Origin: Auanema rhodensis
Lineage: Eukaryota > Nematoda > Chromadorea > Rhabditida > Rhabditidae
NCBI GenBank assembly: GCA_964057225.1
Contig: OZ059898.1
Location: forward strand, 1,736,001 to 1,800,000
DNA length: 64,000 nucleotides
Direction of reading: 5' to 3'
In this document: positions 1 to 11,934 of the stretch, one piece after another
How positions within the stretch are numbered: position 1 is the stretch's first letter
Layout: each line of letters starts with the position of its first letter
Translations under genes and position numbers: made by a program
Notes under the pieces: model-generated
What the model was told of the DNA's origin: nothing
Databases searched by the model: none
Seen by the model: only the letters and a program-made list of their open reading frames with translations

Positions 1-49
1 CTGTGTTATCAGATTTGCGCTAGCTTAAAAATGCACCGAGATATCAACT

Positions 50-71
50 GATATAAGTTCACACTTATATC
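50..71. repeat. Perfect inverted repeat (hairpin 1), in every monomer
   Basis: Arms GATATAAGT (50-58) and ACTTATATC (63-71) are perfect reverse complements separated by the four bases TCAC, so the DNA or a transcript could form a 9-bp stem with a tetraloop. It recurs at the same offset in essentially all 183 copies. The only arm change I saw is at offset 56 in copy 82 (around 28487). Short dyads are a known feature of many centromeric satellites; any binding protein here is unknown. Confidence 0.9.
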
Positions 72-182
72 CTCGATTTTCACCCTGAAGAATTAATTTT
101 TTCGTTGAATAACATTGTCCATCGTCTTTGCCTTAAAAAAAGGAATCTAAAAACATCTACTTTTTGCTAAATTATTTTGAAA

Positions 183-194
183 TTTTTCGAAAAA
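183..194. repeat. 12-bp palindrome TTTTTCGAAAAA, polymorphic across copies
   Basis: A perfect self-complementary 12-mer centred on a CpG. It flows into an A6T5 tract (190-200). The centre is one of the most variable sites of the array: copies carry TTCG, CTG, CTA, TTG or ATG forms at 187-189. Only the TTCG form keeps the palindrome, so it is intact in most but not all monomers. The 188 C-to-T change is a CpG transition. Confidence 0.9.
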
Positions 195-200
195 ATTTTT
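190..200. other. A6T5 tract, candidate rigid or bent DNA, in every monomer
   Basis: Six A followed by five T, conserved in every copy I read, in the AT-richest third of the monomer (about 121-215). AnTn tracts narrow the minor groove and influence curvature and nucleosome positions; that is general knowledge. No regular 10-bp phasing of A tracts is obvious in the monomer, so strong curvature is not claimed. Confidence 0.6.
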
Positions 201-221
201 GTCAAAATGTTTTTGGAAGCA

Positions 222-249
222 ATGTTGAGTGTACATGGAAACTCAACAT
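222..249. repeat. Perfect inverted repeat (hairpin 2), in every monomer
   Basis: Arms ATGTTGAGT (222-230) and ACTCAACAT (241-249) are perfect reverse complements around a 10-base loop. An alternative overlapping pairing joins AGTGTA (228-233) with TACACT (249-254). The element lies in a conserved stretch of the monomer (190-292). The stem is broken by one base in a few copies: 227A in copies 162-164 (56512-57564) and 229A in copies 153 and 159. Confidence 0.9.
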
Positions 250-702
250 ACACTAATGCATCATTTTTCAAACGATCATAACTAATTTTTGTATTAAGCG
301 TTTCTCAATGTAGTATAGTGCATTCGATGCGGATTTTTAAGCTGCGTCGATCTGTGTTATCAGATTTGCGCTAGCTTAAAAATGCACCGAGATATCAACT
401 GATATAAGTTCACACTTATATCCTCGATTTTCACCCTGAAGAATTAATTTTTTCGTTGAATAACATTGTCCATCGTCTTTGCCTTGAAAAAAGGAATCTA
501 AAAACATCTACTTTTTGCTAAATTATTTTGAAATTTTTCGAAAAAATTTTTGTCAAAATGTTTTTGGAAGCAATGTTGAGTGTACATGGAAACTCAACAT
601 ACACTAATGCATCATTTTTCAAACGATCATAACTAATTTTTGTATTAAGCGTTTCTCAATGTAGTATAGTGCATTCGATGCGGATTTTTAAGCTGCGTCG
701 AT

Positions 703-2457
703 CTGTGTTATCAGATTTGCGCTAGCTTAAAAATGCACCGAGATATCAACTGATATAAGTTCACACTTATATCCTCGATTTTCACCCTGAAGAATTAATT
801 TTTTTGTTGAATAACTTTGTCCATCGTCTTTGCCTTGAAAAAAGGAATCTAAAAACATCTACTTTTTGCTAAATTATTTTGAAATTTTTCGAAAAAATTT
901 TTGTCAAAATGTTTTTGGAAGCAATGTTGAGTGTACATGGAAACTCAACATACACTAATGCATCATTTTTCAAACGATCATAACTAATTTTTGTATTAAG
1001 CGTTTCTCAATGTAGTATAGTGCATTCGATGCGGATTTTTAAGCTGCGTCGATCTGTGTTATCAGATTTGCGCTAGCTTAAAAATGCACCGAGATATCAA
1101 CTGATATAAGTTCACACTTATATCCTCGATTTTCACCCTGAAGAATTAATTTTTTTGTTGAATAACATTGTCCATCGTCTTTGCCTTGAAAAAAGGAATC
1201 TAAAAACATCTACTTTTTGCTAAATTATTTTGAAATTTTTCGAAAAAATTTTTGTCAAAATGTTTTTGGAAGCAATGTTGAGTGTACATGGAAACTCAAC
1301 ATACACTAATGCATCATTTTTCAAACGATCATAACTAATTTTTGTATTAAGCGTTTCTCAATGTAGTATAGTGCATTCGATGCGGATTTTTAAGCTGCGT
1401 CGATCTGTGTTATCAGATTTGCGCTAGCTTAAAAATGCACCGAGATATCAACTGATATAAGTTCACACTTATATCCTCGATTTTCACCCTGAAGAATTAA
1501 TTTTTTCGTTGAATAACATTGTCCATCGTCTTTGCCTTGAAAAAAGGAATCTAAAAACATCTACTTTTTGCTAAATTATTTTGAAATTTTTCGAAAAAAT
1601 TTTTGTCAAAATGTTTTTGGAAGCAATGTTGAGTGTACATGGAAACTCAACATACACTAATGCATCATTTTTCAAACGATCATAACTAATTTTTGTATTA
1701 AGCGTTTCTCAATGTAGTATAGTGCATTCGATGCGGATTTTTAAGCTGCGTCGATCTGTGTTATCAGATTTGCGCTAGCTTAAAAATGCACCGAGATATC
1801 AACTGATATAAGTTCACACTTATATCCTCGATTTTCACCCTGAAGAATTAATTTTTTCGTTGAATAACATTGTCCATCGTCTTTGCCTTGAAAAAAGGAA
1901 TCTAAAAACATCTACTTTTTGCTAAATTATTTTGAAATTTTCTGAAAAAATTTTTGTCAAAATGTTTTTGGAAGCAATGTTGAGTGTACATGGAAACTCA
2001 ACATACACTAATGCATCATTTTTCAAACGATCATAACTAATTTTTGTATTAAGCGTTTCTCAATGTAGTATAGTGCATTCGATGCGGATTTTTAAGCTGC
2101 GTCGATCTGTGTTATCAGATTTGCGCTAGCTTAAAAATGCACCGAGATATCAACTGATATAAGTTCACACTTATATCCTCGATTTTCACCCTGAAGAATT
2201 AATTTTTTCGTTGAATAACATTGTCCATCGTCTTTGCCTTGAAAAAAGGAATCTAAAAACATCTACTTTTTGCTAAATTATTCTGAAATTTTCTGAAAAA
2301 ATTTTTGTCAAAATGTTTTTGGAAGCAATGTTGAGTGTACATGGAAACTCAACATACACTAATGCATCATTTTTCAAACGATCATAACTAATTTTTGTAT
2401 TAAGCGTTTCTCAATGTAGTATAGTGCATTCGATGCGGATTTTTAAGCTGCGTCGAT
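703..2457 (+). repeat. Five-monomer pattern, first instance (copies 3-7)
   Basis: Order of variants: 103T+114T, 103T, consensus, 187C/188T, 187C/188T (the last also 177C). The same order of five monomers returns at 6319-8073 and 8425-10179. The next group, from 2458, begins again with 103T+114T but lacks the plain 103T copy. This points to block duplication with gain or loss of single monomers in part A of the array. Confidence 0.7.
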
Positions 2458-3159
2458 CTGTGTTATCAGATTTGCGCTAGCTTAAAAATGCACCGAGATA
2501 TCAACTGATATAAGTTCACACTTATATCCTCGATTTTCACCCTGAAGAATTAATTTTTTTGTTGAATAACTTTGTCCATCGTCTTTGCCTTGAAAAAAGG
2601 AATCTAAAAACATCTACTTTTTGCTAAATTATTTTGAAATTTTTCGAAAAAATTTTTGTCAAAATGTTTTTGGAAGCAATGTTGAGTGTACATGGAAACT
2701 CAACATACACTAATGCATCATTTTTCAAACGATCATAACTAATTTTTGTATTAAGCGTTTCTCAATGTAGTATAGTGCATTCGATGCGGATTTTTAAGCT
2801 GCGTCGATCTGTGTTATCAGATTTGCGCTAGCTTAAAAATACACCGAGATATCAACTGATATAAGTTCACACTTATATCCTCGATTTTCACCCTGAAGAA
2901 TTAATTTTTTCGTTGAATAACATTGTCCATCGTTTTTGCCTTGAAAAAAGGAATCTAAAAACATCTACTTTTTGCTAAATTATTTTGAAATTTTTCGAAA
3001 AAATTTTTGTCAAAATGTTTTTGGAAGCAATGTTGAGTGTACATGGAAACTCAACATACACTAATGCATCATTTTTCAAACGATCATAACTAATTTTTGT
3101 ATTAAGCGTTTCTCAATGTAGTATAGTGCATTCGATGCGGATTTTTAAGCTGCGTCGAT

Positions 3160-5265
3160 CTGTGTTATCAGATTTGCGCTAGCTTAAAAATGCACCGAGA
3201 TATCAACTGATATAAGTTCACACTTATATCCTCGATTTTCACCCTGAAGAATTAATTTTTTCGTTGAATAACATTGTCCATCGTCTTTGCCTTGAAAAAA
3301 GGAATCTAAAAACATCTACTTTTTGCTAAATTATTTTGAAATTTTCTGAAAAAATTTTTGTCAAAATGTTTTTGGAAGCAATGTTGAGTGTACATGGAAA
3401 CTCAACATACACTAATGCATCATTTTTCAAACGATCATAACTAATTTTTGTATTAAGCGTTTCTCAATGTTGTATAGTGCATTCGATGCGGATTTTTAAG
3501 CTGCGTCGATCTGTGTTATCAGATTTGCGCTAGCTTAAAAATGCACCGAGATATCAACTGATATAAGTTCACACTTATATCCTCGATTTTCACCCTGAAG
3601 AATTAATTTTTTCGTTGAATAACATTGTCCATCGTCTTTGCCTTGAAAAAAGGAATCTAAAAACATCTACTTTTTGCTAAATTATTTTGAAATTTTCTGA
3701 AAAAATTTTTGTCAAAATGTTTTTGGAAGCAATGTTGAGTGTACATGGAAACTCAACATACACTAATGCATCATTTTTCAAACGATCATAACTAATTTTT
3801 GTATTAAGCGTTTCTCAATGTAGTATAGTGCATTCGATGCGGATTTTTAAGCTGCGTCGATCTGTGTTATCAGATTTGCGCTAGCTTAAAAATGCACCGA
3901 GATATCAACTGATATAAGTTCACACTTATATCCTCGATTTTCACCCTGAAGAATTAATTTTTTTGTTGAATAACATTGTCCATCGTCTTTGCCTTGAAAA
4001 AAGGAATCTAAAAACATCTACTTTTTGCTAAATTATTTTGAAATTTTTCGAAAAAATTTTTGTCAAAATGTTTTTGGAAGCAATGTTGAGTGTACATGGA
4101 AACTCAACATACACTAATGCATCATTTTTCAAACGATCATAACTAATTTTTGTATTAAGCGTTTCTCAATGTAGTATAGTGCATTCGATGCGGATTTTTA
4201 AGCTGCGTCGATCTGTGTTATCAGATTTGCGCTAGCTTAAAAATGCACCGAGATATCAACTGATATAAGTTCACACTTATATCCTCGATTTTCACCTTGA
4301 AGAATTAATTTTTTTGTTGAATAACATTGTCCATCGTCTTTGCCTTGAAAAAAGGAATCTAAAAACATCTACTTTTTGCTAAATTATTTTGAAATTTTTC
4401 GAAAAAATTTTTGTCAAAATGTTTTTGGAAGCAATGTTGAGTGTACATGGAAACTCAACATACACTAATGCATCATTTTTCAAACGATCATAACTAATTT
4501 TTGTATTAAGCGTTTCTCAATGTAGTATAGTGCATTCGATGCGGATTTTTAAGCTGCGTCGATCTGTGTTATCAGATTTGCGCTAGCTTAAAAATGCACC
4601 GAGATATCAACTGATATAAGTTCACACTTATATCCTCGATTTTCACCCTGAAGAATTAATTTTTTCGTTGAATAACATTGTCCATCGTCTTTGCCTTGAA
4701 AAAAGGAATCTAAAAACATCTACTTTTTGCTAAATTATTTTGAAATTTTCTAAAAAAATTTTTGTCAAAATGTTTTTGGAAGCAATGTTGAGTGTACATG
4801 GAAACTCAACATACACTAATGCATCATTTTTCAAACGATCATAACTAATTTTTGTATTAAGCGTTTCTCAATGTAGTATAGTGCATTCGATGCGGATTTT
4901 TAAGCTGCGTCGATCTGTGTTATCAGATTTGCGCTAGCTTAAAAATGCACCGAGATATCAACTGATATAAGTTCACACTTATATCCTCGATTTTCACCCT
5001 GAAGAATTAATTTTTTCGTTGAATAACATTGTCCATCGTCTTTGCCTTGAAAAAAGGAATCTAAAAACATCTACTTTTTGCTAAATTATTTTGAAATTTT
5101 CTGAAAAAATTTTTGTCAAAATGTTTTTGGAAGCAATGTTGAGTGTACATGGAAACTCAACATACACTAATGCATCATTTTTCAAACGATCATAACTAAT
5201 TTTTGTATTAAGCGTTTCTCAATGTAGTATAGTGCATTCGATGCGGATTTTTAAGCTGCGTCGAT
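3160..5265 (+). repeat. Six-monomer block, copy one (copies 10-15), repeated 6318 bp downstream
   Basis: Marked in order by 187C/188T with 312T, then 187C/188T, then 103T, then 85T with 103T, then 187C/188T/189A, then 187C/188T. The rare changes 312T, 85T and 189A occur elsewhere only in the matching block at 9478-11583, each exactly 18 monomers away. Shared rare variants in the same order show that the two blocks descend from one. Confidence 0.85.
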
Positions 5266-6318
5266 CTGTGTTATCAGATTTGCGCTAGCTTAAAAATGCA
5301 CCGAGATATCAACTGATATAAGTTCACACTTATATCCTCGATTTTCACCCTGAAGAATTAATTTTTTTGTTGAATAACATTGTCCATCATCTTTGCCTTG
5401 AAAAAAGGAATCTAAAAACATCTACTTTTTGCTAAATTATTTTGAAATTTTTCGAAAAAATTTTTGTCAAAATGTTTTTGGAAGCAATGTTGAGTGTACA
5501 TGGAAACTCAACATACACTAATGCATCATTTTTCAAACGATCATAACTAATTTTTGTATTAAGCGTTTCTCAATGTAGTATAGTGCATTCGATGCGGATT
5601 TTTAAGCTGCGTCGATCTGTGTTATCAGATTTGCGCTAGCTTAAAAATGCACCGAGATATCAACTGATATAAGTTCACACTTATATCCTCGATTTTCACC
5701 CTGAAGAATTAATTTTTTCGTTGAATAACATTGTCCATCGTCTTTGCCTTGAAAAAAGGAATCTAAAAACATCTACTTTTTGCTAAATTATTTTGAAATT
5801 TTTCGAAAAAATTTTTGTCAAAATGTTTTTGGAAGCAATGTTGAGTGTACATGGAAACTCAACATACACTAATGCATCATTTTTCAAACGATCATAACTA
5901 ATTTTTGTATTAAGCGTTTCTCAATGTAGTATAGTGCATTCGATGCGGATTTTTAAGCTGCGTCGATCTGTGTTATCAGATTTGCGCTAGCTTAAAAATG
6001 CACCGAGATATCAACTGATATAAGTTCACACTTATATCCTCGATTTTCACCCTGAAGAATTAATTTTTTCGTTGAATAACATTGTCCATCGTCTTTGCCT
6101 TGAAAAAAGGAATCTAAAAACATCTACTTTTTGCTAAATTATTTTGAAATTTTTCGAAAAAATTTTTGTCAAAATGTTTTTGGAAGCAATGTTGAGTGTA
6201 CATGGAAACTCAACATACACTAATGCATCATTTTTCAAACGATCATAACTAATTTTTGTATTAAGCGTTTCTCAATGTAGTATAGTGCATTCGATGCGGA
6301 TTTTTAAGCTGCGTCGAT

Positions 6319-8073
6319 CTGTGTTATCAGATTTGCGCTAGCTTAAAAATGCACCGAGATATCAACTGATATAAGTTCACACTTATATCCTCGATTTTCA
6401 CCCTGAAGAATTAATTTTTTTGTTGAATAACTTTGTCCATCGTCTTTGCCTTGAAAAAAGGAATCTAAAAACATCTACTTTTTGCTAAATTATTTTGAAA
6501 TTTTTCGAAAAAATTTTTGTCAAAATGTTTTTGGAAGCAATGTTGAGTGTACATGGAAACTCAACATACACTAATGCATCATTTTTCAAACGATCATAAC
6601 TAATTTTTGTATTAAGCGTTTCTCAATGTAGTATAGTGCATTCGATGCGGATTTTTAAGCTGCGTCGATCTGTGTTATCAGATTTGCGCTAGCTTAAAAA
6701 TGCACCGAGATATCAACTGATATAAGTTCACACTTATATCCTCGATTTTCACCCTGAAGAATTAATTTTTTTGTTGAATAACATTGTCCATCGTCTTTGC
6801 CTTGAAAAAAGGAATCTAAAAACATCTACTTTTTGCTAAATTATTTTGAAATTTTTCGAAAAAATTTTTGTCAAAATGTTTTTGGAAGCAATGTTGAGTG
6901 TACATGGAAACTCAACATACACTAATGCATCATTTTTCAAACGATCATAACTAATTTTTGTATTAAGCGTTTCTCAATGTAGTATAGTGCATTCGATGCG
7001 GATTTTTAAGCTGCGTCGATCTGTGTTATCAGATTTGCGCTAGCTTAAAAATGCACCGAGATATCAACTGATATAAGTTCACACTTATATCCTCGATTTT
7101 CACCCTGAAGAATTAATTTTTTCGTTGAATAACATTGTCCATCGTCTTTGCCTTGAAAAAAGGAATCTAAAAACATCTACTTTTTGCTAAATTATTTTGA
7201 AATTTTTCGAAAAAATTTTTGTCAAAATGTTTTTGGAAGCAATGTTGAGTGTACATGGAAACTCAACATACACTAATGCATCATTTTTCAAACGATCATA
7301 ACTAATTTTTGTATTAAGCGTTTCTCAATGTAGTATAGTGCATTCGATGCGGATTTTTAAGCTGCGTCGATCTGTGTTATCAGATTTGCGCTAGCTTAAA
7401 AATGCACCGAGATATCAACTGATATAAGTTCACACTTATATCCTCGATTTTCACCCTGAAGAATTAATTTTTTCGTTGAATAACATTGTCCATCGTCTTT
7501 GCCTTGAAAAAAGGAATCTAAAAACATCTACTTTTTGCTAAATTATTTTGAAATTTTCTGAAAAAATTTTTGTCAAAATGTTTTTGGAAGCAATGTTGAG
7601 TGTACATGGAAACTCAACATACACTAATGCATCATTTTTCAAACGATCATAACTAATTTTTGTATTAAGCGTTTCTCAATGTAGTATAGTGCATTCGATG
7701 CGGATTTTTAAGCTGCGTCGATCTGTGTTATCAGATTTGCGCTAGCTTAAAAATGCACCGAGATATCAACTGATATAAGTTCACACTTATATCCTCGATT
7801 TTCACCCTGAAGAATTAATTTTTTCGTTGAATAACATTGTCCATCGTCTTTGCCTTGAAAAAAGGAATCTAAAAACATCTACTTTTTGCTAAATTATTTT
7901 GAAATTTTCTGAAAAAATTTTTGTCAAAATGTTTTTGGAAGCAATGTTGAGTGTACATGGAAACTCAACATACACTAATGCATCATTTTTCAAACGATCA
8001 TAACTAATTTTTGTATTAAGCGTTTCTCAATGTAGTATAGTGCATTCGATGCGGATTTTTAAGCTGCGTCGAT
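6319..8073 (+). repeat. Five-monomer pattern, second instance (copies 19-23)
   Basis: Variants in order: 103T+114T, 103T, consensus, 187C/188T, 187C/188T, as in 703-2457. It is followed by one extra copy (copy 24, 8074-8424) with 103T and 187C/188T, itself a combination of two local haplotypes. Confidence 0.7.
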
Positions 8074-8424
8074 CTGTGTTATCAGATTTGCGCTAGCTTA
8101 AAAATGCACCGAGATATCAACTGATATAAGTTCACACTTATATCCTCGATTTTCACCCTGAAGAATTAATTTTTTTGTTGAATAACATTGTCCATCGTCT
8201 TTGCCTTGAAAAAAGGAATCTAAAAACATCTACTTTTTGCTAAATTATTTTGAAATTTTCTGAAAAAATTTTTGTCAAAATGTTTTTGGAAGCAATGTTG
8301 AGTGTACATGGAAACTCAACATACACTAATGCATCATTTTTCAAACGATCATAACTAATTTTTGTATTAAGCGTTTCTCAATGTAGTATAGTGCATTCGA
8401 TGCGGATTTTTAAGCTGCGTCGAT

Positions 8425-10179
8425 CTGTGTTATCAGATTTGCGCTAGCTTAAAAATGCACCGAGATATCAACTGATATAAGTTCACACTTATATCCTCGA
8501 TTTTCACCCTGAAGAATTAATTTTTTTGTTGAATAACTTTGTCCATCGTCTTTGCCTTGAAAAAAGGAATCTAAAAACATCTACTTTTTGCTAAATTATT
8601 TTGAAATTTTTCGAAAAAATTTTTGTCAAAATGTTTTTGGAAGCAATGTTGAGTGTACATGGAAACTCAACATACACTAATGCATCATTTTTCAAACGAT
8701 CATAACTAATTTTTGTATTAAGCGTTTCTCAATGTAGTATAGTGCATTCGATGCGGATTTTTAAGCTGCGTCGATCTGTGTTATCAGATTTGCGCTAGCT
8801 TAAAAATGCACCGAGATATCAACTGATATAAGTTCACACTTATATCCTCGATTTTCACCCTGAAGAATTAATTTTTTTGTTGAATAACATTGTCCATCGT
8901 CTTTGCCTTGAAAAAAGGAATCTAAAAACATCTACTTTTTGCTAAATTATTTTGAAATTTTTCGAAAAAATTTTTGTCAAAATGTTTTTGGAAGCAATGT
9001 TGAGTGTACATGGAAACTCAACATACACTAATGCATCATTTTTCAAACGATCATAACTAATTTTTGTATTAAGCGTTTCTCAATGTAGTATAGTGCATTC
9101 GATGCGGATTTTTAAGCTGCGTCGATCTGTGTTATCAGATTTGCGCTAGCTTAAAAATGCACCGAGATATCAACTGATATAAGTTCACACTTATATCCTC
9201 GATTTTCACCCTGAAGAATTAATTTTTTCGTTGAATAACATTGTCCATCGTCTTTGCCTTGAAAAAAGGAATCTAAAAACATCTACTTTTTGCTAAATTA
9301 TTTTGAAATTTTTCGAAAAAATTTTTGTCAAAATGTTTTTGGAAGCAATGTTGAGTGTACATGGAAACTCAACATACACTAATGCATCATTTTTCAAACG
9401 ATCATAACTAATTTTTGTATTAAGCGTTTCTCAATGTAGTATAGTGCATTCGATGCGGATTTTTAAGCTGCGTCGATCTGTGTTATCAGATTTGCGCTAG
9501 CTTAAAAATGCACCGAGATATCAACTGATATAAGTTCACACTTATATCCTCGATTTTCACCCTGAAGAATTAATTTTTTCGTTGAATAACATTGTCCATC
9601 GTCTTTGCCTTGAAAAAAGGAATCTAAAAACATCTACTTTTTGCTAAATTATTTTGAAATTTTCTGAAAAAATTTTTGTCAAAATGTTTTTGGAAGCAAT
9701 GTTGAGTGTACATGGAAACTCAACATACACTAATGCATCATTTTTCAAACGATCATAACTAATTTTTGTATTAAGCGTTTCTCAATGTTGTATAGTGCAT
9801 TCGATGCGGATTTTTAAGCTGCGTCGATCTGTGTTATCAGATTTGCGCTAGCTTAAAAATGCACCGAGATATCAACTGATATAAGTTCACACTTATATCC
9901 TCGATTTTCACCCTGAAGAATTAATTTTTTCGTTGAATAACATTGTCCATCGTCTTTGCCTTGAAAAAAGGAATCTAAAAACATCTACTTTTTGCTAAAT
10001 TATTTTGAAATTTTCTGAAAAAATTTTTGTCAAAATGTTTTTGGAAGCAATGTTGAGTGTACATGGAAACTCAACATACACTAATGCATCATTTTTCAAA
10101 CGATCATAACTAATTTTTGTATTAAGCGTTTCTCAATGTAGTATAGTGCATTCGATGCGGATTTTTAAGCTGCGTCGAT
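8425..10179 (+). repeat. Five-monomer pattern, third instance (copies 25-29)
   Basis: Variants in order: 103T+114T, 103T, consensus, 187C/188T with 312T, 187C/188T. Its last two monomers are also the first two of the six-monomer block 9478-11583, so the two repeat schemes overlap. Confidence 0.7.
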
Positions 10180-11583
10180 CTGTGTTATCAGATTTGCGCT
10201 AGCTTAAAAATGCACCGAGATATCAACTGATATAAGTTCACACTTATATCCTCGATTTTCACCCTGAAGAATTAATTTTTTTGTTGAATAACATTGTCCA
10301 TCGTCTTTGCCTTGAAAAAAGGAATCTAAAAACATCTACTTTTTGCTAAATTATTTTGAAATTTTTCGAAAAAATTTTTGTCAAAATGTTTTTGGAAGCA
10401 ATGTTGAGTGTACATGGAAACTCAACATACACTAATGCATCATTTTTCAAACGATCATAACTAATTTTTGTATTAAGCGTTTCTCAATGTAGTATAGTGC
10501 ATTCGATGCGGATTTTTAAGCTGCGTCGATCTGTGTTATCAGATTTGCGCTAGCTTAAAAATGCACCGAGATATCAACTGATATAAGTTCACACTTATAT
10601 CCTCGATTTTCACCTTGAAGAATTAATTTTTTTGTTGAATAACATTGTCCATCGTCTTTGCCTTGAAAAAAGGAATCTAAAAACATCTACTTTTTGCTAA
10701 ATTATTTTGAAATTTTTCGAAAAAATTTTTGTCAAAATGTTTTTGGAAGCAATGTTGAGTGTACATGGAAACTCAACATACACTAATGCATCATTTTTCA
10801 AACGATCAAAACTAATTTTTGTATTAAGCGTTTCTCAATGTAGTATAGTGCATTCGATGCGGATTTTTAAGCTGCGTCGATCTGTGTTATCAGATTTGCG
10901 CTAGCTTAAAAATGCACCGAGATATCAACTGATATAAGTTCACACTTATATCCTCGATTTTCACCCTGAAGAATTAATTTTTTCGTTGAATAACATTGTC
11001 CATCGTCTTTGCCTTGAAAAAAGGAATCTAAAAACATCTACTTTTTGCTAAATTATTTTGAAATTTTCTAAAAAAATTTTTGTCAAAATGTTTTTGGAAG
11101 CAATGTTGAGTGTACATGGAAACTCAACATACACTAATGCATCATTTTTCAAACGATCATAACTAATTTTTGTATTAAGCGTTTCTCAATGTAGTATAGT
11201 GCATTCGATGCGGATTTTTAAACTGCGTCGATCTGTGTTATCAGATTTGCGCTAGCTTAAAAATGCACCGAGATATCAACTGATATAAGTTCACACTTAT
11301 ATCCTCGATTTTCACCCTGAAGAATTAATTTTTTCGTTGAATAACATTGTCCATCGTCTTTGCCTTGAAAAAAGGAATCTAAAAACATCTACTTTTTGCT
11401 AAATTATTTTGAAATTTTCTGAAAAAATTTTTGTCAAAATGTTTTTGGAAGCAATGTTGAGTGTACATGGAAACTCAACATACACTAATGCATCATTTTT
11501 CAAACGATCATAACTAATTTTTGTATTAAGCGTTTCTCAATGTAGTATAGTGCATTCGATGCGGATTTTTAAGCTGCGTCGAT
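9478..11583 (+). repeat. Six-monomer block, copy two (copies 28-33)
   Basis: Matches 3160-5265 monomer by monomer at the rare sites 312T, 85T and 187C/188T/189A. Private differences gained since duplication include 279A in copy 31 (position 10809) and 341A in copy 32. The 279A change removes a TAA and creates a chance 65-codon frame (10707-10904) that is not regarded as a gene. Confidence 0.85.
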
Positions 11584-11934
11584 CTGTGTTATCAGATTTG
11601 CGCTAGCTTAAAAATGCACCGAGATATCAACTGATATAAGTTCACACTTATATCCTCGATTTTCACCCTGAAGAATTAATTTTTTTGTTGAATAACATTG
11701 TCCATCGTCTTTGCCTTGAAAAAAGGAATCTAAAAACATCTACTTTTTGCTAAATTATTTTGAAATTTTTTGAAAAAATTTTTGTCAAAATGTTTTTGGA
11801 AGCAATGTTGAGTGTACATGGAAACTCAACATACACTAATGCATCATTTTTCAAACGATCATAACTAATTTTTGTATTAAGCGTTTCTCAATGTAGTATA
11901 GTGCATTCGATGCGGATTTTTAAGCTGCGTCGAT
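11584..11934 (+). repeat. Single monomer (copy 34) at the junction of parts A and B
   Basis: Carries 103T and 188T (TTTTGA at 185-190). The same type recurs as copy 42 at 14392, the last monomer of the eight-monomer unit, so this copy probably belongs to a preceding partial unit of that series. Confidence 0.6.

Larger units (their letters stand above)
1..351 (+). repeat. Reference monomer (copy 1) of the 351-bp satellite
   Basis: This copy is used for monomer coordinates. It begins CTGTGTTATC and ends GCTGCGTCGAT; the boundary is arbitrary because the window opens here. It carries GCTAGC at 19-24, GATATC at 40-45, a hairpin at 50-71, AATTAATT at 91-98, a palindrome at 183-194, an A6T5 tract at 190-200, a hairpin at 222-249 and ATGCAT at 256-261. 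There are twelve CpG dinucleotides (C at 18, 37, 74, 103, 123, 188, 273, 299, 325, 330, 345, 348). Copy 1 is unique in having A instead of G at 135; otherwise it matches the commonest base at the recurrent sites. Monomer length is exactly 117 codons, but every copy has stop codons and there is no long open frame. Confidence 0.95.

Noticed and set aside
57-72. A GTTCA string resembling a polymerase III B box, which might mark a tRNA-derived repeat.
   Set aside because: The conserved A after GTTCR is missing, there is no matching A box at suitable spacing, and there is no poly-A or SINE-like tail. The unit is tandem, not dispersed.
85-91. CTGAAGA, which fits the CUGANGA core of hammerhead ribozymes, known from some satellite DNAs.
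   Set aside because: I see no properly spaced GAAA with a flanking stem II and no cleavage-site context. Three copies (110, 112, 128) break the core by 87A. A seven-base match is expected by chance.
101-117. A partial match to the CENP-B box (TTCGTTG then A).
   Set aside because: Only the first half of the motif fits; the essential CGGG is replaced by ACAT-like sequence. About 54 copies also lose the TTCG by 103T, so I do not call a CENP-B box.
10707-10904. A 65-codon open frame (TTG start) across copies 31 and 32.
   Set aside because: It exists only because one T-to-A change at 10809 turns the TAA present at this place in the other monomers into AAA. The frame is ordinary satellite sequence, starts at TTG, and has no equivalent in the other copies.
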